Counted from the stretch's first letter, positions 9,365 to 19,033 are shown. The stretch is DNA of 64,000 bases from Phragmitibacter sp965284365 (GCA_965284365.1 OZ260079.1:3844001-3908000); one strand, 5' to 3'. The notes: generated by a model from the letters alone, not told the origin. Numbers and translations are program-made.

Positions 9365-10801
9365 TCAACCAACCGCGCGCTGTGGCAGCAGTGCTGAGAG
9401 TCCCGATGTCTGGGCAGTCTCGGAGTGGCCTGCTCCATTCACCCACTTCGGCATCACCAGGGAAAATGTGGAGCCCATGCCTTGTGCCGTAATGCATCGC
9501 ACATCTCCACCCATGGCGTGCGCCATGCGTTGCACGATCCAAAGTCCCAACCCATGCGAGCCTTCGCCACCCGTAGGTTGCGGCCCCAATCGCGCAAATT
9601 TCTTGAAGAGCCGCTTCTGGTCTTCTTCAGATAGACCGGGACCTTCATCCCTCACATCAAACAAGATACCATCGGCGGTTTCCCTGACCGTGCAGCGCAC
9701 CGTTGTGTTCGAAGGCGAATACTTGACGGCGTTGGAAATAAGATTATCGAGGATCTGTTGCATCGCCCCTTCGTCTCCTCGGGCGCAAATGGATGGTACA
9801 CAAGGTACTGCCTTCAACGCGATGAACTTCTTTTCTGCACTACGCAGATGGTTTTTGACGATGCCCTGCAGCAGTGGATCGGCGGGACAGCGCTCCGACT
9901 TGAACTCGATTAATTCTTCCTCAATGCGCTGCGCATCCAGCAGATTGTTTACAATATTCAGCATGCGCTGGGACAGCCCGACAATGGTTTTCGAAGTGTC
10001 GAGAATCTGCTCCTTCGTAGGCGGATTGTAATAGGCCAGCAGCTCCGCGTAACCACTGATGCCACCCAGCGGATTCTTCAGGTCATGCGCGGCTATCTTC
10101 AGAAACTCATCCTTCTCGGTGTTCACCTTTACCAGCCTTTGATTGGCAAAAGAAAGTGAGGCCAGCGCCCGCTCCATGCGGAGAAACGAGCGCGCCCGCA
10201 GCCGCTCGAAATTGATTCCGAGCAAAGCCAGAAACAAGACAAGTCCGGCGTAGCCTGCGGTACTGATCAGATCGTCGTATTGCAGGGGATAGGCCTTCGG
10301 GAAATGTTTGCCAAATACTTCCATCAGCCCAAACGTCAGCGCCGTGACAAAGCTGAGGCAGCACCAGGTGAGCGCATGACGGATTGGCAGTAGCAAAAGC
10401 GCACACAGTGGAATGGATGCCAGCCACGCGATGGCATGTCCATGCAGCCCGCCCTCAATGCCCGTCAGACCGGAGAATCCCATCAGCAACACCGCTGAAT
10501 ACAGATTCCCCGTGAACTCGAGTTTACCCGTGTGCTGTAGCAAGGCAGGCCCACAGGCGAAGACCATGCTACAAGCGACGATAATCAGAGCGCCATGCCA
10601 GTGATCGATGGCGCCGTAAAAACTGGCATACACCGCCCCAAAGATAGCGCCCAACCAGCCAAAGCGTATTTGCAAACGGCTGCGCCGCAGCTGCTCTTCA
10701 TCTTCCCTCAGAGAGCGAGGCACAAAGGAATCCCACAGGCACTCGCCAAGTCCTCTGTGCTCCAGAGAAAGCCTTTGCTGAACCTGTGTGAGAATCGACA
10801 T
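9365..10801 (-). CDS. Membrane sensor histidine kinase
   Basis: This kinase has 478 residues from the ATG at 10801; the frame opens further up with TTG. About six membrane segments (residues 45-195) are followed by a linker. The dimerisation domain has the H-box IAAHDLKNPLGG (His239). The HATPase domain has N-box LDNLISNAVKYSP, G1 VRDEGPGLS and G2 GSHGLGLWIVQRMAHAMGG. No response regulator is adjacent, so its partner must be elsewhere. The stimulus domain is a membrane bundle with no known ligand motif. It starts 26 bases behind the FadL-type gene, suggesting co-transcription and perhaps a link to envelope or lipid state; that link is inference. Confidence 0.92.
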   Translation of the reverse strand: MSILTQVQQRLSLEHRGLGECLWDSFVPRSLREDEEQLRRSRLQIRFGWLGAIFGAVYASFYGAIDHWHGALIIVACSMVFACGPALLQHTGKLEFTGNLYSAVLLMGFSGLTGIEGGLHGHAIAWLASIPLCALLLLPIRHALTWCCLSFVTALTFGLMEVFGKHFPKAYPLQYDDLISTAGYAGLVLFLALLGINFERLRARSFLRMERALASLSFANQRLVKVNTEKDEFLKIAAHDLKNPLGGISGYAELLAYYNPPTKEQILDTSKTIVGLSQRMLNIVNNLLDAQRIEEELIEFKSERCPADPLLQGIVKNHLRSAEKKFIALKAVPCVPSICARGDEGAMQQILDNLISNAVKYSPSNTTVRCTVRETADGILFDVRDEGPGLSEEDQKRLFKKFARLGPQPTGGEGSHGLGLWIVQRMAHAMGGDVRCITAQGMGSTFSLVMPKWVNGAGHSETAQTSGLSALLPQRAVG

Positions 10802-10826
10802 GGGGAAGGCTGGGAACGATATCCTC

Positions 10827-12158
10827 TTAGAATTCAATGCCCAACGTCAGCCCCACCCAGCCAGCCTCCAGGCTGACTTCGCTGTCATCGTATTCCGTGC
10901 CGGTGATGGAGTCGCTGCCCGCCTGCTGACTGGCCTTCAGATCACGCTGATAGGCAAGATCCAGGTGGAATGGGCCATTCTTATACCCAATGCCCGCAGC
11001 CACAGTGTGCTCGGAAATTCCCGCCGTTTGCGGAAGCAAGGTGCTGCCTGGGATCGGGCTCTTCCCATAAGTGTAACCCGCCCGCAGTGAGAAGGCGCTT
11101 GTCACGTCATACTCGGCGCCGACGCGATAGACAAAACGATCCTTCCAATCCAAAGCAATCGTGTCCTTCAGTTCGTCGGTGCCCAGCAGTCCGTTGATGG
11201 AATCATTGCTGCCATTGGTGAGCAGCACTTTGAGATCATCAAAAGCGCGGCTCCAGTTCACCCATTCGAGTTGCCCCATCACCCGCAGACGTTCGGCGAT
11301 CTGATAGGAGCCACCCAGAGCCGCTTTTTGCGGCAGAGCCGTTTCGATATCCGCGTCATAGTTGAAGCTGGACGGCACATTGAGCCCCAAGTCTTCCAGT
11401 TGGTTGCCGATATCACCCTCCGCCGTGCCGCTGGTATCAAATTTTGTCGGTGTGCGGTAGGAAAGCGCGATAGACAGCTTGTCGGAAGCCTTCCACGCCA
11501 TGGCCAGATCGCCATTTACGCCATATCCATCCGTCTCCAGATCCAGCATCGTCTTCATGCCTGCCAGCACCGGATGGCTTTGGAAAACATACGGTGAGGC
11601 CAGTTCGTTTTCCGTATACACCACGCCCACATTCGCCCCGATGCTGAAGGAATCGGAGATCCTCCAGCCCACACCTAAAGCGCTCCGCACATTAAGAATC
11701 AGGGATTGGTAATGCTGCCATCCGTAGGACGTATCACCGCCCGCACCACCTACCGGGTCTCGAATGTACCAGTCTGCCTCTCGACTGGAATCAGGCACCA
11801 CGGAAAGGCTGATCGCGAAATTCTCGCCCACCGGCGTCCGGAACGCCAGCTCAGGCAGAGCATGAAAGTCCTCCTCTAGACTGCCTCGGAACCCCTCCTT
11901 GTCCATATAGGTTCCCTTCGCCCAAGCTCCGGCGACCGTCGCGTAGAGATCGGCCTGCTTGATGAAGCCTAGGGCCGCTGGGTTTTGAGAGGCTGAAGTC
12001 ATGGCGTCCTCAAAGTCGGCTAGGGAGGCGCCAGCCACACCCATACTGCGCGCGCCCACGCCATTTCGATCAATCCCGTTGGCGAAAATCGTCGCCGGGA
12101 AAGTCAGCAGAGCGACGGCAAAGAAGCCGAAACACTTAGGAAAGGGGTAGGGACTCAT
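10827..12158 (-). CDS. OmpP1/FadL/TodX-type outer-membrane transport protein
   Basis: The product has 443 residues from the ATG at 12158. That start is preferred over an upstream in-frame codon because a good promoter overlaps the longer frame. A signal peptide (FFAVALLTFPATIFA) is followed by NGIDRNGVGARSMGVAGAS and NPAALGF, the FadL N-terminal hatch signature (GxRSMGMGGA... NPAG). A beta-barrel ends in an aromatic residue (TLGIEF), as outer-membrane proteins do. FadL relatives pass hydrophobic compounds such as long-chain fatty acids across the outer membrane; the substrate here cannot be read. The sensor kinase gene follows. Confidence 0.9.
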   Translation of the reverse strand: MSPYPFPKCFGFFAVALLTFPATIFANGIDRNGVGARSMGVAGASLADFEDAMTSASQNPAALGFIKQADLYATVAGAWAKGTYMDKEGFRGSLEEDFHALPELAFRTPVGENFAISLSVVPDSSREADWYIRDPVGGAGGDTSYGWQHYQSLILNVRSALGVGWRISDSFSIGANVGVVYTENELASPYVFQSHPVLAGMKTMLDLETDGYGVNGDLAMAWKASDKLSIALSYRTPTKFDTSGTAEGDIGNQLEDLGLNVPSSFNYDADIETALPQKAALGGSYQIAERLRVMGQLEWVNWSRAFDDLKVLLTNGSNDSINGLLGTDELKDTIALDWKDRFVYRVGAEYDVTSAFSLRAGYTYGKSPIPGSTLLPQTAGISEHTVAAGIGYKNGPFHLDLAYQRDLKASQQAGSDSITGTEYDDSEVSLEAGWVGLTLGIEF

Positions 12159-12172
12159 TCTATTTAATATCA

Positions 12173-12201
12173 AATATATAGTAATTATTATCAATTATCA
12201 A
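12173..12201 (-). promoter_or_regulatory. Sigma70-type promoter of the FadL-type gene
   Basis: On the minus strand, -35 TTGATA (12201-12196) and -10 TATATT (12178-12173) are separated by exactly 17 bases in a very AT-rich patch. The predicted transcript would begin about 8-10 bases before the ATG at 12158, so the leader is almost absent. Confidence 0.6.
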
Positions 12202-12326
12202 TGATTTTTAATAATTACCACAATATTAACATCCGGTTCGGGCGTGTATTTCCCTTGCGGGAGAGGGAATTAGGGACCCCCAAAGGATATCCCTTCAGGC
12301 TCTATCTCGGTGTCCCGACAAAATAA

Positions 12327-12360
12327 ACCCCGGCTGATCGCTATCGGATCAGGCCGGGGT
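12327..12360 (-). terminator. Intrinsic terminator of the Gly-rich protein gene
   Basis: The hairpin ACCCCGGCCTGATCC / GGATCAGGCCGGGGT (one bulge, loop about 6) reads on the minus strand and is followed there by TTTATTTTG. It lies about 85 bases after the stop at 12446. Confidence 0.75.
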
Positions 12361-12445
12361 GGGAATGACTTTAGAGAACTACGGAGAGACGCCCACGTCG
12401 GGCAGCCCTGAATGGCAATCAGCCGCGCTCTCCCGAAAGAAAAAA

Positions 12446-13552
12446 TCAGTTTGTTGCCGCGGCTGGCGGCTGATTCGGCGAAATCTGCGGCGCCTCACGG
12501 CTTTTCACATAGCCTCGGAGCTCGTCCACCCAGCTTTGCGCCCGGGGGTGGCTCGGGTTCTCGCGGATGATCTTGAGCATGTCCGCCAGCGCGATGATGG
12601 GATTGATGTTCTTCTCGAACAAGTATTTCGCCTTCTCCCAAAGAAGCGGGGGATAGTTCTCTTTATAGTACTCCATGAACTCCGCTTCGCTTTGCACCGC
12701 TTTACGCAGAGCGAGTTCCGTGCTGATGCGGGCGTCCCATTGAGCCGGAAGCTCCGTTGGTTTGTTCTTCTCGTAGTAGGGGAAAATCACGCGGTTATAG
12801 ATGCCTGCAATCTCGAGAGGCTGATTCTCCCATTCTTTGTTCTTAAGGTATTCATCCAACTGATAGGCACGGCTGTATTCCGTCCCGGTCACCGATTGGC
12901 GCAGCATGTTCACCAGTTGGCCGTTGAGACCACCGCCACCTCCTCCGCCTCCACCTCCGGGGGGACGTCCGCCGCCGCCCGGTCTCCCGCCTTGCCGGTT
13001 GGGGCCGCGATCCTGTTCTTTCTCCACCACCGCGCCTGCCGCGTTGTGCTTCATGGTTTCCTGCACCGCCACCACCGCCTTCTGCAGAAAGGCCTGCAAG
13101 GCGGGAATCAGCGGAGAAGTGTCATCCATGGAGGCCGCCTGAATGGTCAGGACCAGGTACTCCAGCTGAAGTTGCAGCCCCCTCATGTTGTCAGGATTTT
13201 TCAGGCGCTCCTCATTCCGGTCCTTCCATTCGTCGAAGTCGGCCTGCTTCAAATTGCGTTTGTCATAGTTCTCTAGCTTGTAGCAGTCCAGATAGAGGGA
13301 GAGCGCGTCCCGCTCGCTGCCCATGGCGGCACGGAAGCGCGCCAAGGCCGTGCCGAGAGCATCGGTGCGGTTTTTGGTGATCTGAGACTCGATGAGATCA
13401 AGCTGCTTGCCGATGTTTAGAACTTGCTCTGCCGTTAGTCCTCCACTGGCAGGAGCCGGTGGAGTAGTCACCGGCGCTGGTATCGGCGTTTGCGCGGCGA
13501 GAGAACCTGAAAAGAGCGGAACGAGGATCGCAGCAGTGAGACGGGCTTTCAT
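12446..13552 (-). CDS. Secreted protein with poly-glycine tract, unknown function
   Basis: The product has 368 residues from the ATG at 13552 (MKARLTAAILVPLFSGSLAAQ), a clear signal peptide cut near AQTP. The mature protein is mostly helical and charged, with no enzyme motif I recognise. It is broken at about residues 195-220 by a G/R/P tract that ends in ten consecutive glycines. The C-terminus is Pro-rich. Such low-complexity tracts act as flexible linkers, and the matching GC-rich repeat may slip during replication. It is monocistronic with its own terminator. I assign no function; a periplasmic helical scaffold would fit. Confidence 0.75.
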   Translation of the reverse strand: MKARLTAAILVPLFSGSLAAQTPIPAPVTTPPAPASGGLTAEQVLNIGKQLDLIESQITKNRTDALGTALARFRAAMGSERDALSLYLDCYKLENYDKRNLKQADFDEWKDRNEERLKNPDNMRGLQLQLEYLVLTIQAASMDDTSPLIPALQAFLQKAVVAVQETMKHNAAGAVVEKEQDRGPNRQGGRPGGGGRPPGGGGGGGGGGLNGQLVNMLRQSVTGTEYSRAYQLDEYLKNKEWENQPLEIAGIYNRVIFPYYEKNKPTELPAQWDARISTELALRKAVQSEAEFMEYYKENYPPLLWEKAKYLFEKNINPIIALADMLKIIRENPSHPRAQSWVDELRGYVKSREAPQISPNQPPAAATN

Positions 13553-13772
13553 GAGGGAGGAGGAGGGAAGGGTGCGGGGCGAGTCGGCTGACGTCGAAGG
13601 GTGCCTGATTAACGTCCCGTTTCCTATAAACTTAGCGGACGGCTGCATGGTTGCCTCATATTTGCCATTTTTTGCAACCCATTGGCAAATCGCGACATTC
13701 TTGACGGAAAAAGTTTTCTCTTCTGCCCGCGCCTTCTATAAAAGTGCGGACCCTTCCCGTATAACCACCTAC

Positions 13773-15101
13773 ATGACCACCACCTCCACCCGCTCTCCCC
13801 ACACCAAAAAGCTCTTTTTCATGATGGTTATTGAGCTGTTCATCTGGGCGGCGTGGTTGCCCATGATCTTCAGCTACCTGCCCAGCCTGCATTTCACCCC
13901 GGGCCAGCAATCGTGGATCCTCAATGCTTTCCCTATCGCGGCCATCGTCGGCATGTTTTTTAGCAATCAGTTCGCGGACCGCAGCTTCGCGGCAGAGAAA
14001 TTCCTGGCCTTCAGCCATTTGATTGGGGGCGTGGCCATGTTGGGCCTCGGTTTTGTCACCACCTTCTTGCCGTTCTTCATCCTGATGTTGATCCACTGTC
14101 TGCTCTATGTGCCGACGATCTCCATCACGAACTCCATCGCCTTCGCCAATATGAAGGATCCGCAGCGGGAGTTCGGTCTCATCCGTGTGGGCGGCACCAT
14201 CGGCTGGATCATGGCAGCCTGGCCCTTCACATTCATCTTTGTGGATTGGGCCAAGGTTAATGCCACCGAGACCCAGGGGTTTGTGGAATGGCTCGGCGTG
14301 GTCCTGGGTTCCGGCCTGACGGGGGATGCCCTCAAGGCAGCTACAAGGTGGGTCTTCGTGGTCAGTGGTATTGCCTCACTGCTCATGGCCGCGTTCAGCC
14401 TCACGCTCCCACATACGCCCCCAAAGCCACCTGGCAAAGGCGGGGAGAGCCTCGCCTGGCTGGAAGCCCTGAAACTCCTGAAGCACCCATTCGTGCTGGT
14501 GCTCTGGATCGTGACTTTCATTGATGCCTTTGTGCACAATGCCTTCTTCAACTGGGCCGGTTCTTTCCTCGGCACCGCCAAAGAAGCAGGCGGGGTCGGC
14601 ATTCCCGGAAACTGGATCATGCCAGTCATGAGTGTTGGGCAGGTAGCGGAGATCCTGACCATGTTTATTCTCGGTGCCACGTTGAAGCGCCTCGGCTGGA
14701 AAATCACCATGCTCATCGGCATCTTGGGCCACACCCTTCGTTTCCTGGTATTCGCTTATCTGCCGGAGCATCAGTGGCTCATCGTCACCATCAACATGCT
14801 GCACGGCATCTGTTATGCGTTCTTCTTCGCCACCGTGTACATCTTTGTGGACGAGTTCTTTCCGAAGGACGCCCGCGCCAGTGCCCAGGGATTGTTCAAT
14901 GTCATGATTCTCGGCGCCGGCGTGCTGCTGGCCAACACAATCTGCCCCTACCTCATGCAGAAAGTCTTCACGGAAAGTGGTGTTGTTGACTTCCACGGTT
15001 TGTTCCTCGTGCCTGCGGCTGCATCCTTCGTGGCCGTGCTCATGTTGGCCCTCTTCTTCTGGCCGCCGAAGGTAAAGGTGCCAGTCAAAGTTGGACATTA
15101 A
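13773..15101 (+). CDS. MFS transporter, nucleoside/sugar symporter-like
   Basis: The product has 442 residues from the ATG at 13773, chosen because MTTTSTRSPHTKKLFFMMVIELFIW runs straight into helix 1; the open frame extends much further up without a signal. About twelve hydrophobic segments have the NupG/XapB-like N-terminus (FFIWGAWLP pattern, here ELFIWAAWLPMIFSYLP). The helix 2-3 loop NQFADRSFAAEKFLA matches that family, common in Planctomycetes and Verrucomicrobia. It probably takes up a nucleoside or sugar with protons. The dehydrogenase gene 28 bases downstream probably acts on what it imports. Confidence 0.85.
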   Translation: MTTTSTRSPHTKKLFFMMVIELFIWAAWLPMIFSYLPSLHFTPGQQSWILNAFPIAAIVGMFFSNQFADRSFAAEKFLAFSHLIGGVAMLGLGFVTTFLPFFILMLIHCLLYVPTISITNSIAFANMKDPQREFGLIRVGGTIGWIMAAWPFTFIFVDWAKVNATETQGFVEWLGVVLGSGLTGDALKAATRWVFVVSGIASLLMAAFSLTLPHTPPKPPGKGGESLAWLEALKLLKHPFVLVLWIVTFIDAFVHNAFFNWAGSFLGTAKEAGGVGIPGNWIMPVMSVGQVAEILTMFILGATLKRLGWKITMLIGILGHTLRFLVFAYLPEHQWLIVTINMLHGICYAFFFATVYIFVDEFFPKDARASAQGLFNVMILGAGVLLANTICPYLMQKVFTESGVVDFHGLFLVPAAASFVAVLMLALFFWPPKVKVPVKVGH

Positions 15102-15129
15102 TCCGCTGCATCCTCATATTTGTAACCTC

Positions 15130-16200
15130 ATGAGCAAGCGTTGGCGCATCGCAGGCATCAACTTTGACCACTTTCACATGGGCGACCTGCTGCGGCAGTC
15201 CGCCGCACATGAGAACGCGGAAATCGTGGGCATCAGCGATGAGCAGCCCGAGCGCATGGTGGATGCCGCCAAAAAGTTCGGCCTTGGTCCCGATCAAGTC
15301 TTCACGGACTACCGCGAGTGTCTTGAGAAGACCAAGCCGGATCTCGTCGTGCTCTGCCCGGCTGCCTCGAAGCACGGTGAGTGGGTGGACAAGGTCGCGC
15401 CCTATGGCGTGCACATCATCATGGAGAAGCCCTTCGCCGCGAGTCTCGCCGAAGCCGATGCCATGACCGCCGCCATGCAGGCCACGGGAAAGCTCCTGGC
15501 CATCAATTGGCCCCTCGTGTGGCAGCCTTCTCAACTCACCGCGCATCGTCTCATTCAGGAAGGCGTCATCGGCGATGTCCGTGAGTTCCACCACTACGGT
15601 GGAAATCGTGGCCCACTCTACCACGGCGCCGACAAGTCGGAACACGTGCCAACCACGGCTGAAAAAGCCGCCAGTTGGTTTTACCAAAAGGCGCAGGGTG
15701 GGGGATCGCTCCTGGATTATATGGGCTACGGCACCACCCTCGGCACTTGGTATCTCTCCGGCCGCGTCCCGGTGGAAGTCACCTGTCTCTGGGATGAAGG
15801 CGCATCGCTGGAAGTCGACGAACACGCCATCGCCGCTGTGCGTTATGACTTCGGCATCAGCAAGACCGAAACCCGCTGGGGAACCTTCACCGACCCCTGG
15901 ACCTTCCAGCCCCAACCCAAGTGCGGCTTCACCCTCACTGGCACGGATGGCACCATTTCCTGCTACGATTACGAGGACACCGTCCAGGTGCAGACCCGCG
16001 CGAGGCCCGAAGGCTACATGCTTCAAGCCGATGAACCAAAAGCGCCGAATCGCAATCCCATCGAGCACGTCATCCACTCCATCGAGACCGGAACTCCCCT
16101 GATCGGCCCCCTCACCGTAGAATACTCCCGCATCGGCCAGCGCATCGTCGACACCGCCTTTGCCAGTGCCCGGGAAAAGCGGACTCTAGCGTTGTTGTAA
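15130..16200 (+). CDS. Gfo/Idh/MocA family oxidoreductase
   Basis: The product has 356 residues from the ATG at 15130 (MSKRWRIAGINFDHFH). The N-terminal Rossmann fold binds NAD(P). It continues with GISDEQPERM and the family hallmark EKPFAAS (Lys of the EKP motif at about residue 103). The C-terminal alpha/beta domain follows (HHYGGNRGPLYHGAD, QGGGSLLDYMGYGTTL). Members oxidise or reduce sugars, inositols and related alcohols. Its position behind the MFS gene suggests a small uptake-and-oxidation unit for one carbohydrate; which one cannot be told. Confidence 0.92.
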   Translation: MSKRWRIAGINFDHFHMGDLLRQSAAHENAEIVGISDEQPERMVDAAKKFGLGPDQVFTDYRECLEKTKPDLVVLCPAASKHGEWVDKVAPYGVHIIMEKPFAASLAEADAMTAAMQATGKLLAINWPLVWQPSQLTAHRLIQEGVIGDVREFHHYGGNRGPLYHGADKSEHVPTTAEKAASWFYQKAQGGGSLLDYMGYGTTLGTWYLSGRVPVEVTCLWDEGASLEVDEHAIAAVRYDFGISKTETRWGTFTDPWTFQPQPKCGFTLTGTDGTISCYDYEDTVQVQTRARPEGYMLQADEPKAPNRNPIEHVIHSIETGTPLIGPLTVEYSRIGQRIVDTAFASAREKRTLALL

Positions 16201-16274
16201 AAATCAATGCCGTGTAGTCCAATCAAGTCGCGTGAGGAGATAGCATCCGCACCGACATTGTATGCACATCAGCT

Positions 16275-16299
16275 GGAATGCGTGCAGCTTGCTCCCACG
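16275..16299 (+). repeat. Short dispersed repeat, copy 1
   Basis: GGAATGCGTGCAGCTTGCTCC is repeated with one or two changes at 18845. Both copies lie in gaps just after genes, so this looks like a dispersed intergenic repeat rather than a gene part. Confidence 0.5.
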
Positions 16300-16457
16300 T
16301 GGAGGGATAGGCATTAACGCACTCTCGATCACTGTCTGCCGCCAGACTTTTCGGAGTGCCGAGATGGCGCAATGCGCCTTCTCGGAGGGACGCCGCTAGC
16401 CCACGCCACCAATCCTCTCGTACCCTCTTTGGCGCTCCGAATGATAAGCCCATCCCA

Positions 16458-17795
16458 TCATCTTCCGGCCTCAGTCGGTGCCTTCATCGTCAGCGCACTG
16501 AAGAACATCGTTAGCAGGCAACACAATATCATGGTGCCAAACACCCCGTTCCACCCAAACTTGTCGGCGATCCAGCCGACACCGGTGCCCGCCACCGCTG
16601 AGCCAAACGCGTAACCAAAAAACCCAGTGAAACCAGCGGCGGTTCCCGCGGCTTTTTTTGGCACCAGATCAAGCGCGTGCAGGCCTATGATCATGACCGG
16701 CCCGTAGACAAAGAAGCCAATGGCGATCAAGGCTGCGCAGTCGATCCAAAGAGGGCCATGACGGTTCAGGCCATATACGATCAAGCCCGCGAGTGTCATG
16801 AGCATGAACAGGATTGTAGCTGGTGCCCGTCTGCCTTTGAATACTTTGTCCGACATCCAACCGCAAAGTATGGTGCCGGGGATCGCCGCATATTCAAAGA
16901 GTGACCAAGCCAGGGCAGACTCCTTAAAGGAAAAGCCTTTCTCTGTCTGCAAGTAGGTCGGGATCCAGTCCACCACACCGTATCGCACGAAATAGACAAA
17001 GGCATTGGCAATGGCGATAAACCAGAGGAAGCGGTTGTTCAGCACATGCTGAAACATGATTTCCTTGAACGTGAGCGTCTTCTCATGCGCCTCGGAATAG
17101 TCCGGTGGATAGTCATTGCGGTATTGCTCCACGGAAGGGAGACCGCAACTTTGTGGTGTGTCCCTCATGAGAAAAAGTGCCAGCAGGCCCATTGTGGAGG
17201 CAACCATCGCATTGAAGTAAAACGTCGCCCCCCAGTCATGAAACAGGCTGACACCAAGGACGGCGAGACCCGCCACGAAGGCTCCACCCACATTGTGGGC
17301 CACATTCCAGACTGACACAGTTAGTCCACGCTCTCGAGTGCTAAACCAGTGCACCATGGTCTTTCCGCAGGGAGGCCAACCCATGCCATTGAACCAACCG
17401 TTCAAAGCTTGCAACGCTACCATGCCAATGAGGGAAGCGTAAATCATTTCCGACACGCCAAAGAAAGCCGTAACCGCACAGGAAAGCCAGAGACCGAGTG
17501 GCAGGAACCAGCGTGGATTGCTCCGGTCAGACACCGAGCCCATCAGGAACTTTGAAAGCCCGTAGGCAATGGAAAGCGCCGTCATCGCCGTGCCCAGATC
17601 CGCCTTCGTGTACTGCGGATAGCGCGTCAGGATGTCGGGCATGGCCAACGCGAAATTTTTCCGCACCAGGTAATACGCGGCATAGCCGACGAAGATCCCA
17701 ATGAACACCTGCCGTCGCAGCTTGCGATACTCTGCATCCACTCGTTCCGCTGGCAGGGGATCACGTAGCGGTGCAGGCTTGAGAAAGGAAAGCAT
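16458..17795 (-). CDS. GlpT/UhpT-family organophosphate transporter
   Basis: This 445-residue MFS protein has the organophosphate:phosphate antiporter signature. Helix 1 reads FIGIFVGYAAYYLVRKNFALAMP (Arg/Lys phosphate-binding region in YYLVRKNF). LSIAYGLSKFLMGSVSDRSNPR follows in the helix 2-3 loop, then the GWFNGMGWPPCGKTMVHWF segment. Twelve hydrophobic stretches are seen. Family members exchange glycerol-3-phosphate or hexose phosphates for inorganic phosphate across the inner membrane, and some (UhpC) are sensors. There is no neighbouring glpD or uhpAB to fix the substrate. It is divergent from lpxA across 190 bases. Confidence 0.88.
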   Translation of the reverse strand: MLSFLKPAPLRDPLPAERVDAEYRKLRRQVFIGIFVGYAAYYLVRKNFALAMPDILTRYPQYTKADLGTAMTALSIAYGLSKFLMGSVSDRSNPRWFLPLGLWLSCAVTAFFGVSEMIYASLIGMVALQALNGWFNGMGWPPCGKTMVHWFSTRERGLTVSVWNVAHNVGGAFVAGLAVLGVSLFHDWGATFYFNAMVASTMGLLALFLMRDTPQSCGLPSVEQYRNDYPPDYSEAHEKTLTFKEIMFQHVLNNRFLWFIAIANAFVYFVRYGVVDWIPTYLQTEKGFSFKESALAWSLFEYAAIPGTILCGWMSDKVFKGRRAPATILFMLMTLAGLIVYGLNRHGPLWIDCAALIAIGFFVYGPVMIIGLHALDLVPKKAAGTAAGFTGFFGYAFGSAVAGTGVGWIADKFGWNGVFGTMILCCLLTMFFSALTMKAPTEAGR

Positions 17796-17985
17796 GTGAT
17801 GTGTTCGAGCAAGTGGTTGTGCATCTTAGTCAGGGCATGAATGCGGGAGCAATGCAAATAGGCGCGACGGCTCTCATCACGCGTCAAGCTGCCCCACCTC
17901 CCAAAAAGCCATTGCATTGTGATCTCCGACGTCCTACGTGCGATCTCCTCGCTACAGTCAAGCGAGACCCTCTCAACTCGCTCCC

Positions 17986-18786
17986 ATGATCCACCCGACC
18001 GCGATTATTTCCGATGAAGCCCAGATCGATCCCTCAGCGGATATTGGCGCTTATGTGATCATTGAAGGACCGGTCCGGATCGAAGCGAAATGCCGTATCG
18101 CGCCGCATGCCCAGATCGTCGGGGACACCATCGTCGGTGAAGGCACGACCATTGGGCGTGGCGCCGTCATCGGCGAAGATCCTCAGGACCTTTCCTTCAA
18201 ACCCGAAACGAAAAGCCAGGTCATCCTCGGACAGAAAAATACCATCCGCGAGCACGTCACGATTCATCGCGGCTCCAAGGAAGGCAGCGCTACACAGATT
18301 GGGAATGGCAACTTCCTCATGGCCGGTTCCCACCTGGGCCACGATGTGCGCTTGGGCGATGGCAATATCCTCGCAAACGCAGCCCTCATCGCCGGGCATG
18401 TAACCATCGGAAATCACACCTTCATCGGCGGCAGCGCCGTGTTCCATCAATTCCTTCGCATCGGCGACTACTGCGTCATTCAAGGCAATGGTAGTTTCAG
18501 CAAAGACATCCCTCACTATTGTGCCGCCCAGCGTGTGAACCGCGTCACAGGCCTGAATGTCATTGGCCTGCGTCGTCAGGGCTTCACCACCGAAGAGCGT
18601 GGCAAGTTAAAGGAACTCTTTGGACTCATCTTCCGCAGCGGCCTAAACCTCAGCCAGGCCATCGCCACCGCTCGTGAGCAAACCTGGCCGGACAAAGCCC
18701 TCCGCTTCCTGGAATTCCTCGAAGCCCCCAGCAAAAAAGGCATCTGCCAACTCCGCCCCGGCACCGACGCCGGCGACGAAGCTTAA
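17986..18786 (+). CDS. lpxA: UDP-N-acetylglucosamine O-acyltransferase
   Basis: The product has 266 residues from the ATG at 17986 (MIHPTAIISDEAQID); E. coli LpxA has 262. It forms a left-handed beta helix of hexapeptide repeats. IGEDPQDLSFKPE and REHVTIHRGS match the conserved LpxA segments, and MAGSHLGHD carries the catalytic base (His119, equal to His125 in E. coli). The helical C-terminal part begins near GLRRQGFTTEE. LpxA adds a hydroxyacyl chain from ACP to UDP-GlcNAc, the first step of lipid A synthesis in the cytoplasm. The usual partners lpxC, lpxD and fabZ are not adjacent. Its presence argues for an LPS-bearing outer membrane. Confidence 0.95.
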   Translation: MIHPTAIISDEAQIDPSADIGAYVIIEGPVRIEAKCRIAPHAQIVGDTIVGEGTTIGRGAVIGEDPQDLSFKPETKSQVILGQKNTIREHVTIHRGSKEGSATQIGNGNFLMAGSHLGHDVRLGDGNILANAALIAGHVTIGNHTFIGGSAVFHQFLRIGDYCVIQGNGSFSKDIPHYCAAQRVNRVTGLNVIGLRRQGFTTEERGKLKELFGLIFRSGLNLSQAIATAREQTWPDKALRFLEFLEAPSKKGICQLRPGTDAGDEA

Positions 18787-18844
18787 AGCATTGCAAAAGC
18801 GAGACGACTCCGGTCACTTTCATACACGTTGCGAGCCATTTGTT

Positions 18845-18891
18845 CGGAGTGCGTGCAGCTTGCTGCCGCTCGGTTGGAGGAGCTTGCTCCG
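18845..18891 (+). repeat. Short dispersed repeat, copy 2
   Basis: GGAGTGCGTGCAGCTTGCTGCC matches the copy at 16275. It is followed by GGAGGAGCTTGCTCC, which echoes the AGCTTGCT core. It lies in the 247-base gap between lpxA and gatC. Confidence 0.5.
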
Positions 18892-19033
18892 ACGGGTTGT
18901 CACTTTCGCACCACTCCAGTCTTCGAAACCTCCAACCCCAGTCACGTCTCGTCACTCACCTCTCTCACCCTCGCAGTCGCCGCCCCCTCCCACGCCCGCT
19001 TGACAGCCCCAGTCCCTCCGGCCAATAGCACAC

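Noticed and set aside
15085..16077. Minus-strand open frame of 330 codons
   Set aside because: It lies fully inside the Gfo/Idh/MocA gene, whose motifs are clear. Its His/Gly-rich product has no recognisable domain.
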